The position numbers and the translations under genes were made by a program. From an uncultured Prevotellaceae bacterium (GTDB taxonomy: Bacteria; Bacteroidota; Bacteroidia; Bacteroidales; Bacteroidaceae), in assembly GCA_902800185.1 (NCBI GenBank), contig CADCDK010000002.1, forward strand, positions 113,651 through 177,650: a stretch of DNA of 64,000 nucleotides, read 5' to 3'. Shown here piece by piece: positions 8,233-16,221 of this stretch (position 1 is its first letter; each line of letters begins with the position of its first letter). The notes below the pieces were generated by a model that saw nothing but the letters and a program-made list of their open reading frames with translations, did no database searches and had not been told where the DNA came from.

Positions 8233-9240
8233 CTATACGGCGAATAGGGGTTGTAACATCATGTTCAGTTCTTCAATCTCTTCCAGCGGACGCTCATCAA
8301 GTGCATAACATTCTTTCACGCTCTGCGCCAGCTTGTAGGCCAGCAGTGGCGGCACGGCATTGCCAATCTGCGTGAACTGCTGCACCTCGTTACCACAGAA
8401 CTCAAACCAGTCTGGGAAGCTCTGTAGGCGAGCTGCCTCGCGCTGGACGATGCGGCGGCGGCGACCGTCTGGCAGGCGTACACGCTGCATGTCACTGGTG
8501 GCTCCGGCGAGATTGCGGCAGGTGATGGTACGGGCTGGGCGGTTGGCGTAGAGGTCACGGGGATTGATGCAGTCGCTCTTCTTCTCGTACTCAGCGATGT
8601 ATTTGTCCTGTGCGGGAGTCAGGAAATGGCATCCCTCGATGACCTCGTTCATCGTGTCTCCGATGGCCTCGCCGACGGTAACTTTGTCTACTTCTCTTGT
8701 CGGGAAACGAAACTTGGAACGATGGCCTACCACAATGATTCTTTCACGATTTTGCGGTATACCATAGTTAACTGCATTTATACAACGGTACTCTACTAGA
8801 TAATTAAGGTTGCGCAGTTCGTCGATAATCATGTCGAGATACCATTTGTGTGAGAATGCAAGGTTGCGTACATTCTCGAACAAGAACACTTTCGGCTGTA
8901 GACGTCTGACGGCATCAATGAAAATTGGAAAGCCGTCGCGGGCATCGTTCATTCCCTGCTGTTTGCCTCTGACACTGAACGGCTGACAGGGCGGACCTCC
9001 AATAATAATGTCAGCCTCGGGATATTCCTGCCCGACAGTCAGCATCATCTCATGGCAGTGTCCGCGCATGTTGCGGTTGTAAGTCTCGACAGCCGATGGC
9101 ACCATCTCATAGCCGATGGTCTCATAACCCGCCGCCTCGAAGCCCAGCGACAACCCGCCGCAGCCCGCAAACAGGTCGATGACCATCTGAGGCTCGGTGA
9201 TGCGAGGTACCAATAGTTCGTTTATTGTTTCTACGTACAT
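8233..9240 (-). CDS. C5-cytosine DNA methyltransferase
   Basis: A 335-residue enzyme with the full motif order of C5 methyltransferases. Motif I is DLFAGCGGLSLGFE. Motif IV is GGPPCQPFS, with catalytic Cys85. Motif VI is FENVRNL, with Glu122. Motif VIII is QNRERIIVVG. The last motif is QIGNAVPPLLAYKLA. The target recognition region between residues about 175 and 275 is short. It transfers methyl from S-adenosylmethionine to cytosine and presumably protects the site cut by the adjacent endonuclease. It starts 3 bases after the stop of a truncated adenine methyltransferase, so the three frames form one tight operon. Confidence 0.93.
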   Translation of the reverse strand: MYVETINELLVPRITEPQMVIDLFAGCGGLSLGFEAAGYETIGYEMVPSAVETYNRNMRGHCHEMMLTVGQEYPEADIIIGGPPCQPFSVRGKQQGMNDARDGFPIFIDAVRRLQPKVFLFENVRNLAFSHKWYLDMIIDELRNLNYLVEYRCINAVNYGIPQNRERIIVVGHRSKFRFPTREVDKVTVGEAIGDTMNEVIEGCHFLTPAQDKYIAEYEKKSDCINPRDLYANRPARTITCRNLAGATSDMQRVRLPDGRRRRIVQREAARLQSFPDWFEFCGNEVQQFTQIGNAVPPLLAYKLAQSVKECYALDERPLEEIEELNMMLQPLFAV

Positions 9241-9243
9241 GAT

Positions 9244-9489
9244 TTATTCCTTTGTATAATCTCTGAGATGTTCAACAAGCGCTGTAGTAAGTAATCCTGT
9301 ACCTGCACCTGCATCCAACAATCTCAATTGTGGTTTTGAAAAATCGATGGTAAAAAGTGAGGCCATAAACTCCGCCGTCTTCCTTGACGTGAAAAATTGG
9401 CCATATTTCTTCCGTTCCTTCTTGGGGATGGACTCCACGAAGGACGATGTAACATTATATACTATATTTAGAGCGTTACTTGCTGCCAT
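9244..9489 (-). pseudogene. N-terminal stump of an N6-adenine methyltransferase
   Basis: The frame encodes 81 residues from ATG at 9489 (a TTG at 9510 is possible but lies in the promoter). It contains KKYGQFFTSRKTAEFMASLF and motif I, LLDAGAGTGLLTTALVEH, as at the start of BsuBI/PstI-type and related N6-adenine methyltransferases. It then stops. The catalytic NPPY-type motif and the rest, normally several hundred residues, are absent. The stop is followed after 3 bases by the ATG of the cytosine methyltransferase. This looks like the front of the original partner gene left after deletion or replacement. It might still be translated, but methylation activity is not expected. Confidence 0.75.
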
Positions 9490-9507
9490 AATATTCTTTA
9501 TTTGTGG

Positions 9508-9515
9508 CAAAGATA
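9508..9515 (-). promoter_or_regulatory. -7 element of the restriction-modification operon
   Basis: On the minus strand this reads TATCTTTG, about 18 bases before the ATG at 9489. It would transcribe the methyltransferase stump, the cytosine methyltransferase and the endonuclease together. Confidence 0.6.
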
Positions 9516-9569
9516 CAAATTATTACTGAAATAAAAGTCGTTTATCTCAGAATTTACACATTATCTAAT

Positions 9570-10432
9570 AAATGGCACCCTAAGACTCACGGTGACAGCC
9601 AGATGCGCAAGTTAGCACAGGAGGCCTTCGTCGTGGAGTATATCAGGCGCATCCGCCGCAAGGACCGCGGTATCGGCGGCGGCAAGCTGTGGCAGATGTA
9701 CCACCGTGAATTCGGGCGGGGAGCACAGTAGGGTACAACCGCTTCTATGACATCATAGAGAAGTACGACCTGAAAGTGCGCAAGAAGAAACGTCGCGCCA
9801 AGACGACAGATTCCAGCCACGACCTTCCATTGTACCCCAACATGGTCAGGGAACTCATCCCTGTCCGCCCCAACCAGCTATGGGTGAGTGACATCACCTA
9901 TATGGTTGTCTATCTCGATGCCCAGACGGGCGATTACGACTTCTGCTATCTGTCATTGGTGACAGATTATTACACGAAGGAAATCATCAGCTGGTGCGTG
10001 GGCGAGACCCCGGAGGCCCGGTTCGCCATCGAGGCGCTCAAGATGGCATTGGGCCGTACTGACAAGAGCCTGATGCACTGACTCATCCATCACTCTGACA
10101 GCGGTGTCCAGTACGCCAGCTATGCCTATACCGACATACTGAGGGCTAACGGTATCCGAATCAGCATGACGGAGTGCGGAGACCCGAAAGAGAATGCGGT
10201 GGCCGAGCGTGTAAACGGCATCATCAAGAACGAATTGCTCATGGGCATGTCATTCTCTTCGATAGACGAGGTTAGGAAGGCACTCAGGACGGCCATAGAC
10301 TTCTATAACAACAAAAGGCCACACATGAGTCTTGACTGGAAAACACCGGCCCAGGCTGCACTGTGTACGGGAGAATTGGAGAAAAAATGGGTGAGCTACA
10401 GAGAAAATGCCATCAAAGGCTTGGCTGCATAA
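9570..10432 (+). mobile_element. Degenerate IS3-family transposase (orfB remnant)
   Basis: The conceptual product has the IS3 OrfB catalytic core: NQLWVSDITYM, then SLVTDYYTKEIISW, HHSDSGVQYAS, and KENAVAERVNGIIKNE with the final DDE glutamate region, ending FYNNKRPHMSLDWKTPAQA. It is inactive for three reasons. The 5' end is missing, with no orfA. The frame shifts by one base near 9716-9722 in a G-rich run. A TGA lies in frame at 10079-10081, most easily explained by CGA to TGA. The left boundary lies between the restriction-operon promoter and about 9570. No terminal inverted repeats or target duplication could be assigned. Confidence 0.85.
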
Positions 10433-10441
10433 GAATTTTTC

Positions 10442-10461
10442 GTTTACTTTGCAAAGTAAAC
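10442..10461. repeat. 20-bp perfect palindrome after IS3 remnant
   Basis: gtttactttgcaaagtaaac reads the same on both strands and lies 9 bases after the transposase stop. It could be a weak hairpin or a protein-binding site. Confidence 0.6.
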
Positions 10462-10580
10462 CCCATTCATGAATAAGATAAAGTGATAACAACCGTATTT
10501 AACAATAATCATTAACGGAGTCAACCCTACTCACAAATAAGACTAAAAGTAGTCAACCAAAAGCGTTAAACTACATGTTT

Positions 10581-10692
10581 TGTCATCGCTACCGCTTAGT
10601 GGTAGCGATGACAGAAACAAAAAGGTCGGAATCCAAGCGAGGATACCGACCTTTATTTGTGTATGGACTAAAAAGTTTTAGCGGACACCAAT
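10581..10692. repeat. Left inverted copy of a structured repeat flanking the GH-D-like gene
   Basis: The segment begins with a hairpin (10581-10613, tgtcatcgctacc / ggtagcgatgaca). It continues with a second hairpin (10621-10654, aaaggtcgg / ccgaccttt) and ends with agttttagcggacaccaat (10674-10692). The first and last parts recur in inverse orientation at 15557-15610; the second hairpin is an insertion specific to this copy. The hairpins may also terminate transcription. Apart from this repeat, the palindrome and the promoter, nothing else is seen in the 358-base gap 10433-10790. Confidence 0.75.
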
Positions 10693-10721
10693 AATATTTT
10701 TACAGCATGACATCAAAAAAC

Positions 10722-10763
10722 TTGCAGAAATCATCTGCAATACAAAATAATTCAGTAACTTTG
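10722..10763 (+). promoter_or_regulatory. Promoter region of the GH-D-like gene with inverted repeat
   Basis: TAACTTTG at 10756-10763 matches the -7 consensus, 28 bases before the ATG. Just upstream, ttgcaga / tctgcaa (10722-10740, 5-base loop) is a compact inverted repeat placed where an operator could sit. No clear -33 TTTG is visible. Confidence 0.5.
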
Positions 10764-10790
10764 CCCTCGGAACCCAAACAACAATAACCT

Positions 10791-13700
10791 ATGAAGAAAG
10801 TATTCCTTCTGATGTTGGCCGCAGTCTTTGTCATGCAAGTGAAAGGACAGGCCGTCATCTTCCCGCAGGCCCAACAAGCGGGTACTGCTCAGGTCAGCAA
10901 CTCTGACAATGTTTATACGCTTTCCAACGAACTTCTGTCTGCCAGTTTCCGCGTCGTTGACGGCACCCTCGTCTTTGACGGTTGTGAGGCGATGGGACTA
11001 AAAGCCGGTACGGAGCTGTTCCGCATCGTTCTCGGCAATGGCACGGAGGTCAGTTCCTCCGAGATGACAATGGGCACGGTGTCCACCACCACGCTCGCCG
11101 CCGATGCGTCGGCAGCTAAAGGAGCGTTGCGTCTGCCCGGCAAGGCCATCGAGACGACTTTCACCTACGGCAATCTGAACATGACTTGGCGTGCCGTGCT
11201 GCGTGACGGTTCCCATTACCTTCGGACAGAACTCACCCTGGCTGCCGCTGCCAACGTAGCGTTCAAGTCCATTATCCCGATGATCTACACCGTTGACAAC
11301 AGTAGCAGCGAGCAGGCTCCCGCCGTAGTGGGTAACACACGCGGAGCGGTCATTGCCAGCGACAAGATCTTCGCAGGCTTGGAAACCCCGATGGGCAAGA
11401 ACAGCATCGTGGGGGGAGTCGATACAGAGCCTTTCGCCTATAGTGCCTGGACGAGCTCGACCTTCTCCTGGGCACCTGGATCTGAAACGCCACAGGGCAT
11501 CCGCGACCTCGGGCTGCCTGCCGATGACATCTTAGGCAAGCAGGGCTATCTCGCCATCCTTGCAAGCGGCACGCAGACCGTAACCTTCCAGTACACCAGC
11601 GGCAACCACCGTCTGGACATTGCCGGTGTGGACATCATTGACCCGGCAACGGGTAATGTTGTGGCCAGCGACTACCACAAGGGCTACACGGGTGGATCGA
11701 AATCCAAGAATGTCTATACGCTCAACATTCCCGCTCCCGGTTTCTATCTCGTGCGCTATTTCCGTGACAACTATACTGAGAAGCAGAACAGCTTCAACAG
11801 CAACGGCACGATTACATGGAGTTGCGAGATCATCGCTCCCGAGCTGTTGCTTGACGACAACATTGCTGCCAACGTCCTGCCCGAAAGCGAGACGGAAACA
11901 TCCAACGTACCGGCGGACGCCACACCCACACAGACCGTCATTGCCCTTGACGGTGATGCTGGTGCAGACAGCTGGACAACAGGCTCATGGACTTCCGTTT
12001 CGGAAGTTCCGGCACCCGTTGCCGCCTTCGGTTTCACGAATGCCGACGTGGTAAAGAAAGAGACTGCTGTGGGCTTTGCTGCCAAAGGCGGTATCCTCAA
12101 CGCTACGCTGACCTATGCCAGTGGCAGTCATGGACTGAACATCGTGGGCGTTGAGCTTTTGGATGGCACAGGCAAGGTCGTTTCAAGCGACTATCACATC
12201 GGCTTCTCCGGTGGCTTGAAGAAATACAACACCTATACGCTCTACGTCCCGGCAACTGGCGACTATACCCTTCGCTATCTCTGTGAGACAAAAACCGAGA
12301 CGATCACCTCGGCAGGTAACATTGCCCTGAGCTATGTTTCCACCTCGACGATAGCAGGTGGCGGTACGCGCACCGACGCATGGACCACGTCATCATGGCA
12401 AGAGGAAAAATTCGTGCCGGCCGAGATTACTGCTCTTGACGAGCACTACAACAGCCAATACGTCAAGGTCTATGAGACTACGGTCACGGTGACCGCTGCT
12501 GGACGACTGGATGCAGAGTTCCGCTATTCATCGGGCAGCAACCGCCTGGACATGGTAGGTGTGGAGTTGGTCAACAACGTGGGCGAAATCGTGTCTGCCG
12601 ACTACCACTTCGGCTACACGGGCAACGCAAGGTCGAACAATACTTATAAGGTCTATGCGCCCGCCACGGGCAGCTACCATCTACGCTACTATTGCGAGAA
12701 CTACTACGAGGCCAACACCTCATCAGGCAATATCAATCTCAGCTATACCGCTTATCCGCAGCTGCAGACTGCCGGCACACGCACCGATGCCTGGAACACC
12801 AGTTCGTGGAGTGCACCGGCATCTGTCCCCTCGCGTATCAACGAGCTGGGCTATGCCTCTGCCAACATCAAGTTTATGTCAAAGCCCGTGCGCTTCACCC
12901 GTTCAGGTGGAACCTTCAATGCACAGTTCATGTACTCATCGGGCAACCACGGCCTCACCATCGCTGGTGTCGAGCTGATTGACGTTGATGGCAATGTCGC
13001 AGCTTCAGACTATCATAGAGGCTTCTCGGGTACTGCCAAGACCGACAACAACTACACCTTCACCGTTCCCGCAACGGGCCTTTACGACCTGCGCTACTAC
13101 GTGGTGCTCAACACTGATGGCAGCGACAACACTTCGTCGGGTAACATCAACCTGAGCTACAACAAGACAGAGTACTATCACATCGCCGCACCCACAGAGA
13201 CGGGAATCAAGGGCGAGTGGAGCCGCCAGACTACCCTTGCCAGCGGCAAGACGTGGAAGGTCAGTGCCGTCGTGGGACTCATTGCTCCCGGTCAGGCACG
13301 CCGTTCCTTCCTCTGCTACAGCGAGCGTGAGCGTGCCGTGCCCTGGCGTGCCTTCCCGATGTACAACTCTTGGTTCGAGCTGAACATCAACCGTAACAAC
13401 GACGCTGACTATGCGTCCAACTTCACGGAAGAGCAATGTGCCGAAGTTCTCTCACAGTGGAAGACCCACCTCTTTGACCAGTACGGCGTAGGCATCGGTT
13501 CCTTCGTCTGGGACGATGGTTGGGACGAGTATGGCACGTGGCAGTTCAACAGCCACTTCCCCAACGGCTTCCAGAACCTCAGCGAACAGGCATGGAGCAT
13601 GGATTCGCAGATTGGCGCTTGGCTTGGCCCGGTTGGTGGCTACGGCACCAGCGGCAGTTACCGTCGCAACTACTGGAGCTCACGCGGAGGCATGCAGCTC

Positions 13701-15347
13701 TCCAATCCCGCCTACTATAACGTGTTCCTCGACCGCACAAGCTTCATGCTGAACAACTACCACTTCAACTTCTTCAAGTTCGATGGCATCAGCGCACAGT
13801 TCAGCGCTGTGGGCCCCGACGCAGGAGCCACGGGTGAGGAGAATGCAGAGGGTATCATCAACATCGAGCAGGAGCTGCGCAAGGTGAAGCCCGACGTGTT
13901 CCTCAACACGACGGTTGGCACATGGGCATCGCCCTTCTGGTTCCAGGTCTCCGATGCCGTGTGGCGTCAGGAAAACGACTGGGGCACCGTGGGCAACCAG
14001 GGCAACTCGCGTGAGCAGTGGATTACCTATCGCGACAGACTGGTCTATCAGAACTTCGTACAGAACTCGCCGCTCTGTCCCATCAACACGCTGATGACTC
14101 ACGGATTCATCCTCTCCAACTACGGAGGCGGTATAGCCAACATGAGCCGAAACTACAATGACATCGTGCGCGAGATGCGCTGTGCTTTTGCCTGCGGTAG
14201 TGGTATGGTGGAGGTATATGCCGACTTCGCCCTGATGAACAGCATCAACGACGGTGCCCTGTGGGGCGACCTGGCAGAGTGCATCAAGTGGCAGAAGGCA
14301 CAGGAAGATGTCCTGCCCGATGTACACTGGGTAGGTGGCAACCCGTGGGACGGCAGCAAGGCCAACGTCTATGGTTGGGCTGCATGGAACGGAAAGAAAG
14401 CAACCCTCGCCCTGCGCAACCCGTCGGCAGGAGCACAGAAGTTCACGACCACCTTGCGTGAGGCCCTCGATATTCCAGACTACATCCATACCAGCATCAC
14501 ACTGACAGCAGCCTTCAGACAGGGTGTACTCAGCGGACTGCCCACAGGAACCCCCATCGACATCGACACACAGCTGACACTTTCACTGTCGTCTTCTTCG
14601 GTGTACATCTTCAATGGTGTTGATGGTGCTCCCCTGACTCTCTACAACGATCAGGACAACACCTCCGCCATACAGGAGGCTGACGGCGGGCGCCGTACCG
14701 TCATCATAGACGGACGCACGCTCTACAAGGACGACTCGTGGAACACCTTGTGCCTGCCTTTCGCCATTGCAGACATCAATGACTCGCCCCTTGCCGGCGC
14801 AACTGTCAAGACTCTCAGCAGCACGTCCTATGAGGCTGGTACGAAAACGCTGACACTCAATTTCAATGAAGAAAACCTGACCAGTCTTGAGGCTGGCAAG
14901 CCCTATCTCGTGAAATGGGAGAGTGGCAGCAATATTGAGGATCCTATGTTCCAGGGCGTTACCATCAGCGAGACAGCCAACGCGGTATCGACCCAATACG
15001 TTGACTTTGTTGGCACCTACTCGCCTGTCACGCTTCTGGCTGACGACAAGAGCAAGCTCTTCCTCAGCACAGACAACACGGTTTACTATCCCAGTGTTGA
15101 CAAGACGGTCAATGCCTTCCGCGCTTATTTCGAGCTGAAGGGGCTCACAGCGGGCGACCTGCCCTCTGCCGATGTGCGTGTCTTTGTCTTGAATTTCGAC
15201 GACAAAGCCCCGACGGGAATCCGTTCCATTGACAATGTCGGCAAAGAAAGCGGCGCATGGTATGACCTTCAGGGAAGTCGTCTTGCCGGAAAGCCTGCGG
15301 CAAAGGGCATCTACATTAATAACGGAAACAAGATCGTGGTTAAATAA
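10791..15347 (+). CDS. Secreted clan GH-D-like glycoside hydrolase with four tandem modules
   Basis: A 1518-residue protein with a signal peptide (MKKVFLLMLAAVFVMQVKGQ). Residues 25-240 form a beta-rich N-terminal domain. Four related modules of about 130-150 residues follow, centred near residues 265, 435, 572 and 706. Each carries a core such as TSGNHRLDIAGVDIID or SSGNHGLTIAGVELID, then SDYH.G..G and a Y..RY strand. Residues 800-1220 look like a clan GH-D (GH27/GH36-type) barrel: VWDDGWDEYG (Asp908/Asp909), FFKFDG (Asp998, likely nucleophile) and VSDAVWRQ (Asp1055, possible acid/base). The protein ends in the Prevotella-type tail (WYDLQGSRL...GIYINNGNKIVVK). It probably cleaves alpha-galactosides or related glycans; the substrate is unknown. 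Confidence 0.75.
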   Translation: MKKVFLLMLAAVFVMQVKGQAVIFPQAQQAGTAQVSNSDNVYTLSNELLSASFRVVDGTLVFDGCEAMGLKAGTELFRIVLGNGTEVSSSEMTMGTVSTTTLAADASAAKGALRLPGKAIETTFTYGNLNMTWRAVLRDGSHYLRTELTLAAAANVAFKSIIPMIYTVDNSSSEQAPAVVGNTRGAVIASDKIFAGLETPMGKNSIVGGVDTEPFAYSAWTSSTFSWAPGSETPQGIRDLGLPADDILGKQGYLAILASGTQTVTFQYTSGNHRLDIAGVDIIDPATGNVVASDYHKGYTGGSKSKNVYTLNIPAPGFYLVRYFRDNYTEKQNSFNSNGTITWSCEIIAPELLLDDNIAANVLPESETETSNVPADATPTQTVIALDGDAGADSWTTGSWTSVSEVPAPVAAFGFTNADVVKKETAVGFAAKGGILNATLTYASGSHGLNIVGVELLDGTGKVVSSDYHIGFSGGLKKYNTYTLYVPATGDYTLRYLCETKTETITSAGNIALSYVSTSTIAGGGTRTDAWTTSSWQEEKFVPAEITALDEHYNSQYVKVYETTVTVTAAGRLDAEFRYSSGSNRLDMVGVELVNNVGEIVSADYHFGYTGNARSNNTYKVYAPATGSYHLRYYCENYYEANTSSGNINLSYTAYPQLQTAGTRTDAWNTSSWSAPASVPSRINELGYASANIKFMSKPVRFTRSGGTFNAQFMYSSGNHGLTIAGVELIDVDGNVAASDYHRGFSGTAKTDNNYTFTVPATGLYDLRYYVVLNTDGSDNTSSGNINLSYNKTEYYHIAAPTETGIKGEWSRQTTLASGKTWKVSAVVGLIAPGQARRSFLCYSERERAVPWRAFPMYNSWFELNINRNNDADYASNFTEEQCAEVLSQWKTHLFDQYGVGIGSFVWDDGWDEYGTWQFNSHFPNGFQNLSEQAWSMDSQIGAWLGPVGGYGTSGSYRRNYWSSRGGMQLSNPAYYNVFLDRTSFMLNNYHFNFFKFDGISAQFSAVGPDAGATGEENAEGIINIEQELRKVKPDVFLNTTVGTWASPFWFQVSDAVWRQENDWGTVGNQGNSREQWITYRDRLVYQNFVQNSPLCPINTLMTHGFILSNYGGGIANMSRNYNDIVREMRCAFACGSGMVEVYADFALMNSINDGALWGDLAECIKWQKAQEDVLPDVHWVGGNPWDGSKANVYGWAAWNGKKATLALRNPSAGAQKFTTTLREALDIPDYIHTSITLTAAFRQGVLSGLPTGTPIDIDTQLTLSLSSSSVYIFNGVDGAPLTLYNDQDNTSAIQEADGGRRTVIIDGRTLYKDDSWNTLCLPFAIADINDSPLAGATVKTLSSTSYEAGTKTLTLNFNEENLTSLEAGKPYLVKWESGSNIEDPMFQGVTISETANAVSTQYVDFVGTYSPVTLLADDKSKLFLSTDNTVYYPSVDKTVNAFRAYFELKGLTAGDLPSADVRVFVLNFDDKAPTGIRSIDNVGKESGAWYDLQGSRLAGKPAAKGIYINNGNKIVVK

Positions 15348-15360
15348 ACAGATAGAGCTA

Positions 15361-15540
15361 TGACGAAATATGCATACGTGAGACCTGCCGTAAAGGTCAA
15401 GGATGTAGAGTGTGAGAGCATTCTTCTGTCAACCAGTGTAACTACCACTAACGGCAATGCCAACATCAACTACGGAGGCGCTGGCAACGAAGACAAAGAA
15501 GTTCGCTCCCGAGGCGTGAGTGTCTGGGACGAAGAATAGA
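15361..15540 (+). CDS. Small conserved-looking peptide gene (59 aa)
   Basis: ATG at 15361, 13 bases after the hydrolase stop, opens a 59-codon frame ending in TAG. The product starts MTKYAYVRPAVKVKDVECES, continues with ILLSTSVTTTNGNANINYGG and ends VSVWDEE. It has no signal peptide or membrane segment. The layout is a Y..P start, an E.E..L..S segment, a Gly/Asn-rich middle and an acidic aromatic end. From memory this resembles many short, unannotated Prevotella and Bacteroides proteins of unknown function. It is probably co-transcribed with the hydrolase and lies inside the bracket formed by the inverted repeats. Confidence 0.65.
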
Positions 15541-15556
15541 ATAACGAATAAATATG

Positions 15557-15610
15557 ATTGGTGTCCGCTAAAACTTTTTTGTTTCTGGCATCGCTACCAC
15601 TAAGCGGTAG
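15557..15610. repeat. Right inverted copy of the structured repeat
   Basis: attggtgtccgctaaaact (15557-15575) is the exact reverse complement of 10674-10692. It continues outward through tttttgtttctg, catcgctacc and actaagcggtag, again matching the left copy apart from one base and the 51-base insertion there. Its outer end runs into the dispersed repeat at 15597-15720. Confidence 0.8.
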
Positions 15611-15720
15611 GCTTGTTACCTGCCCGTGGTACTGGGAGTACCACTGAGTGGAATTCTCAGTACCAGCAAATGTCCAAAACTTGGAACTGTCAGTACCAAC
15701 CCACTTGGTACTGACTTTTT
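15597..15720. repeat. Dispersed structured repeat, copy A
   Basis: This is about 124 bases that recur at 53974-54098. Shared blocks are ccactaagcggtag, the block from gagtaccactgag to ctcagtaccagcaa, and the block from cttggaactgtcag to the 3' hairpin. It contains the hairpin cagtaccaa / ttggtactg (15691-15713) followed by a T-run, so it can act as a terminator for the hydrolase/peptide transcript. Confidence 0.8.
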
Positions 15721-15789
15721 GTACAGAAAAGCCCCTGTTTTGCATCAGAATATTATGTGAGAGAGCCTTTCGTTGCTCAAACTGATCTC

Positions 15790-16148
15790 AACCAAAACCG
15801 CGAAAACACTTCTCGAAAGCTTGTTGTTCTCAAGAACCTGTTCTGTTGCGCAGGAAGATCGGAAAAGTTCACTTTCCACAAACTTCCTGACGGCACCAGA
15901 ACGAAGCACGTTGTGCAGAAGCTTTCGAGAAGAAAAACCGGGAAAATAATGGGAGCGAATTTAGGAAGTTAAAGAAGTTAGCTCGCTATGCTCGCTTGGG
16001 GAAGTTAAAGGACAATAGTTTTGCTGTAGAATTGGGAGGATGAAAGCACATCGCGTCCGAAGTGTATCGGCTTTTAACTTCGTTAACTTCCTTAACTTCT
16101 TTAACTCCCAAGAATATTTCGCAGAAATGGGTTTTCACGGTTTTGGTT
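15790..16148. repeat. Nested inverted repeats in the 681-base intergenic gap
   Basis: Three nested pairs are visible. The outer pair is 15790-15807 with 16131-16148, 17 of 18 bases complementary. The inner perfect 14-bp pair is 15809-15822 with 15919-15932 (cttctcgaaagctt). A third pair is the aagtta-rich block near 15968-15984 with 16091-16107. No coding frame here is convincing. Besides these repeats, the gap 15541-16221 contains the two repeat copies listed above. Confidence 0.6.
15967..16020. repeat. aagtta-type dispersed repeat, copy 1
   Basis: The stretch gaagttagctcgctatgctc followed by gcttggggaagttaaaggac recurs with few changes at 26065-26110. Both copies lie in intergenic DNA beyond the 3' end of a minus-strand gene. 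Confidence 0.65.
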
Positions 16149-16221
16149 TACGCCATGACAGAGGCGACCAATCATACTGAGCAATACGAATTCCTTCAGC
16201 TTCATCTGTTCAAAAATTAAG

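Noticed and set aside
9716-9735. Programmed frameshift in the IS3 transposase
   Set aside because: There is no A-rich slippery heptamer, the shift lies inside orfB rather than between orfA and orfB, and a separate in-frame TGA follows at 10079. Mutation is the simpler explanation.
15757-15972. 71-codon plus-strand frame
   Set aside because: It lies within the nested inverted repeats, has no promoter or ribosome site, and its codons mirror the repeat arms.
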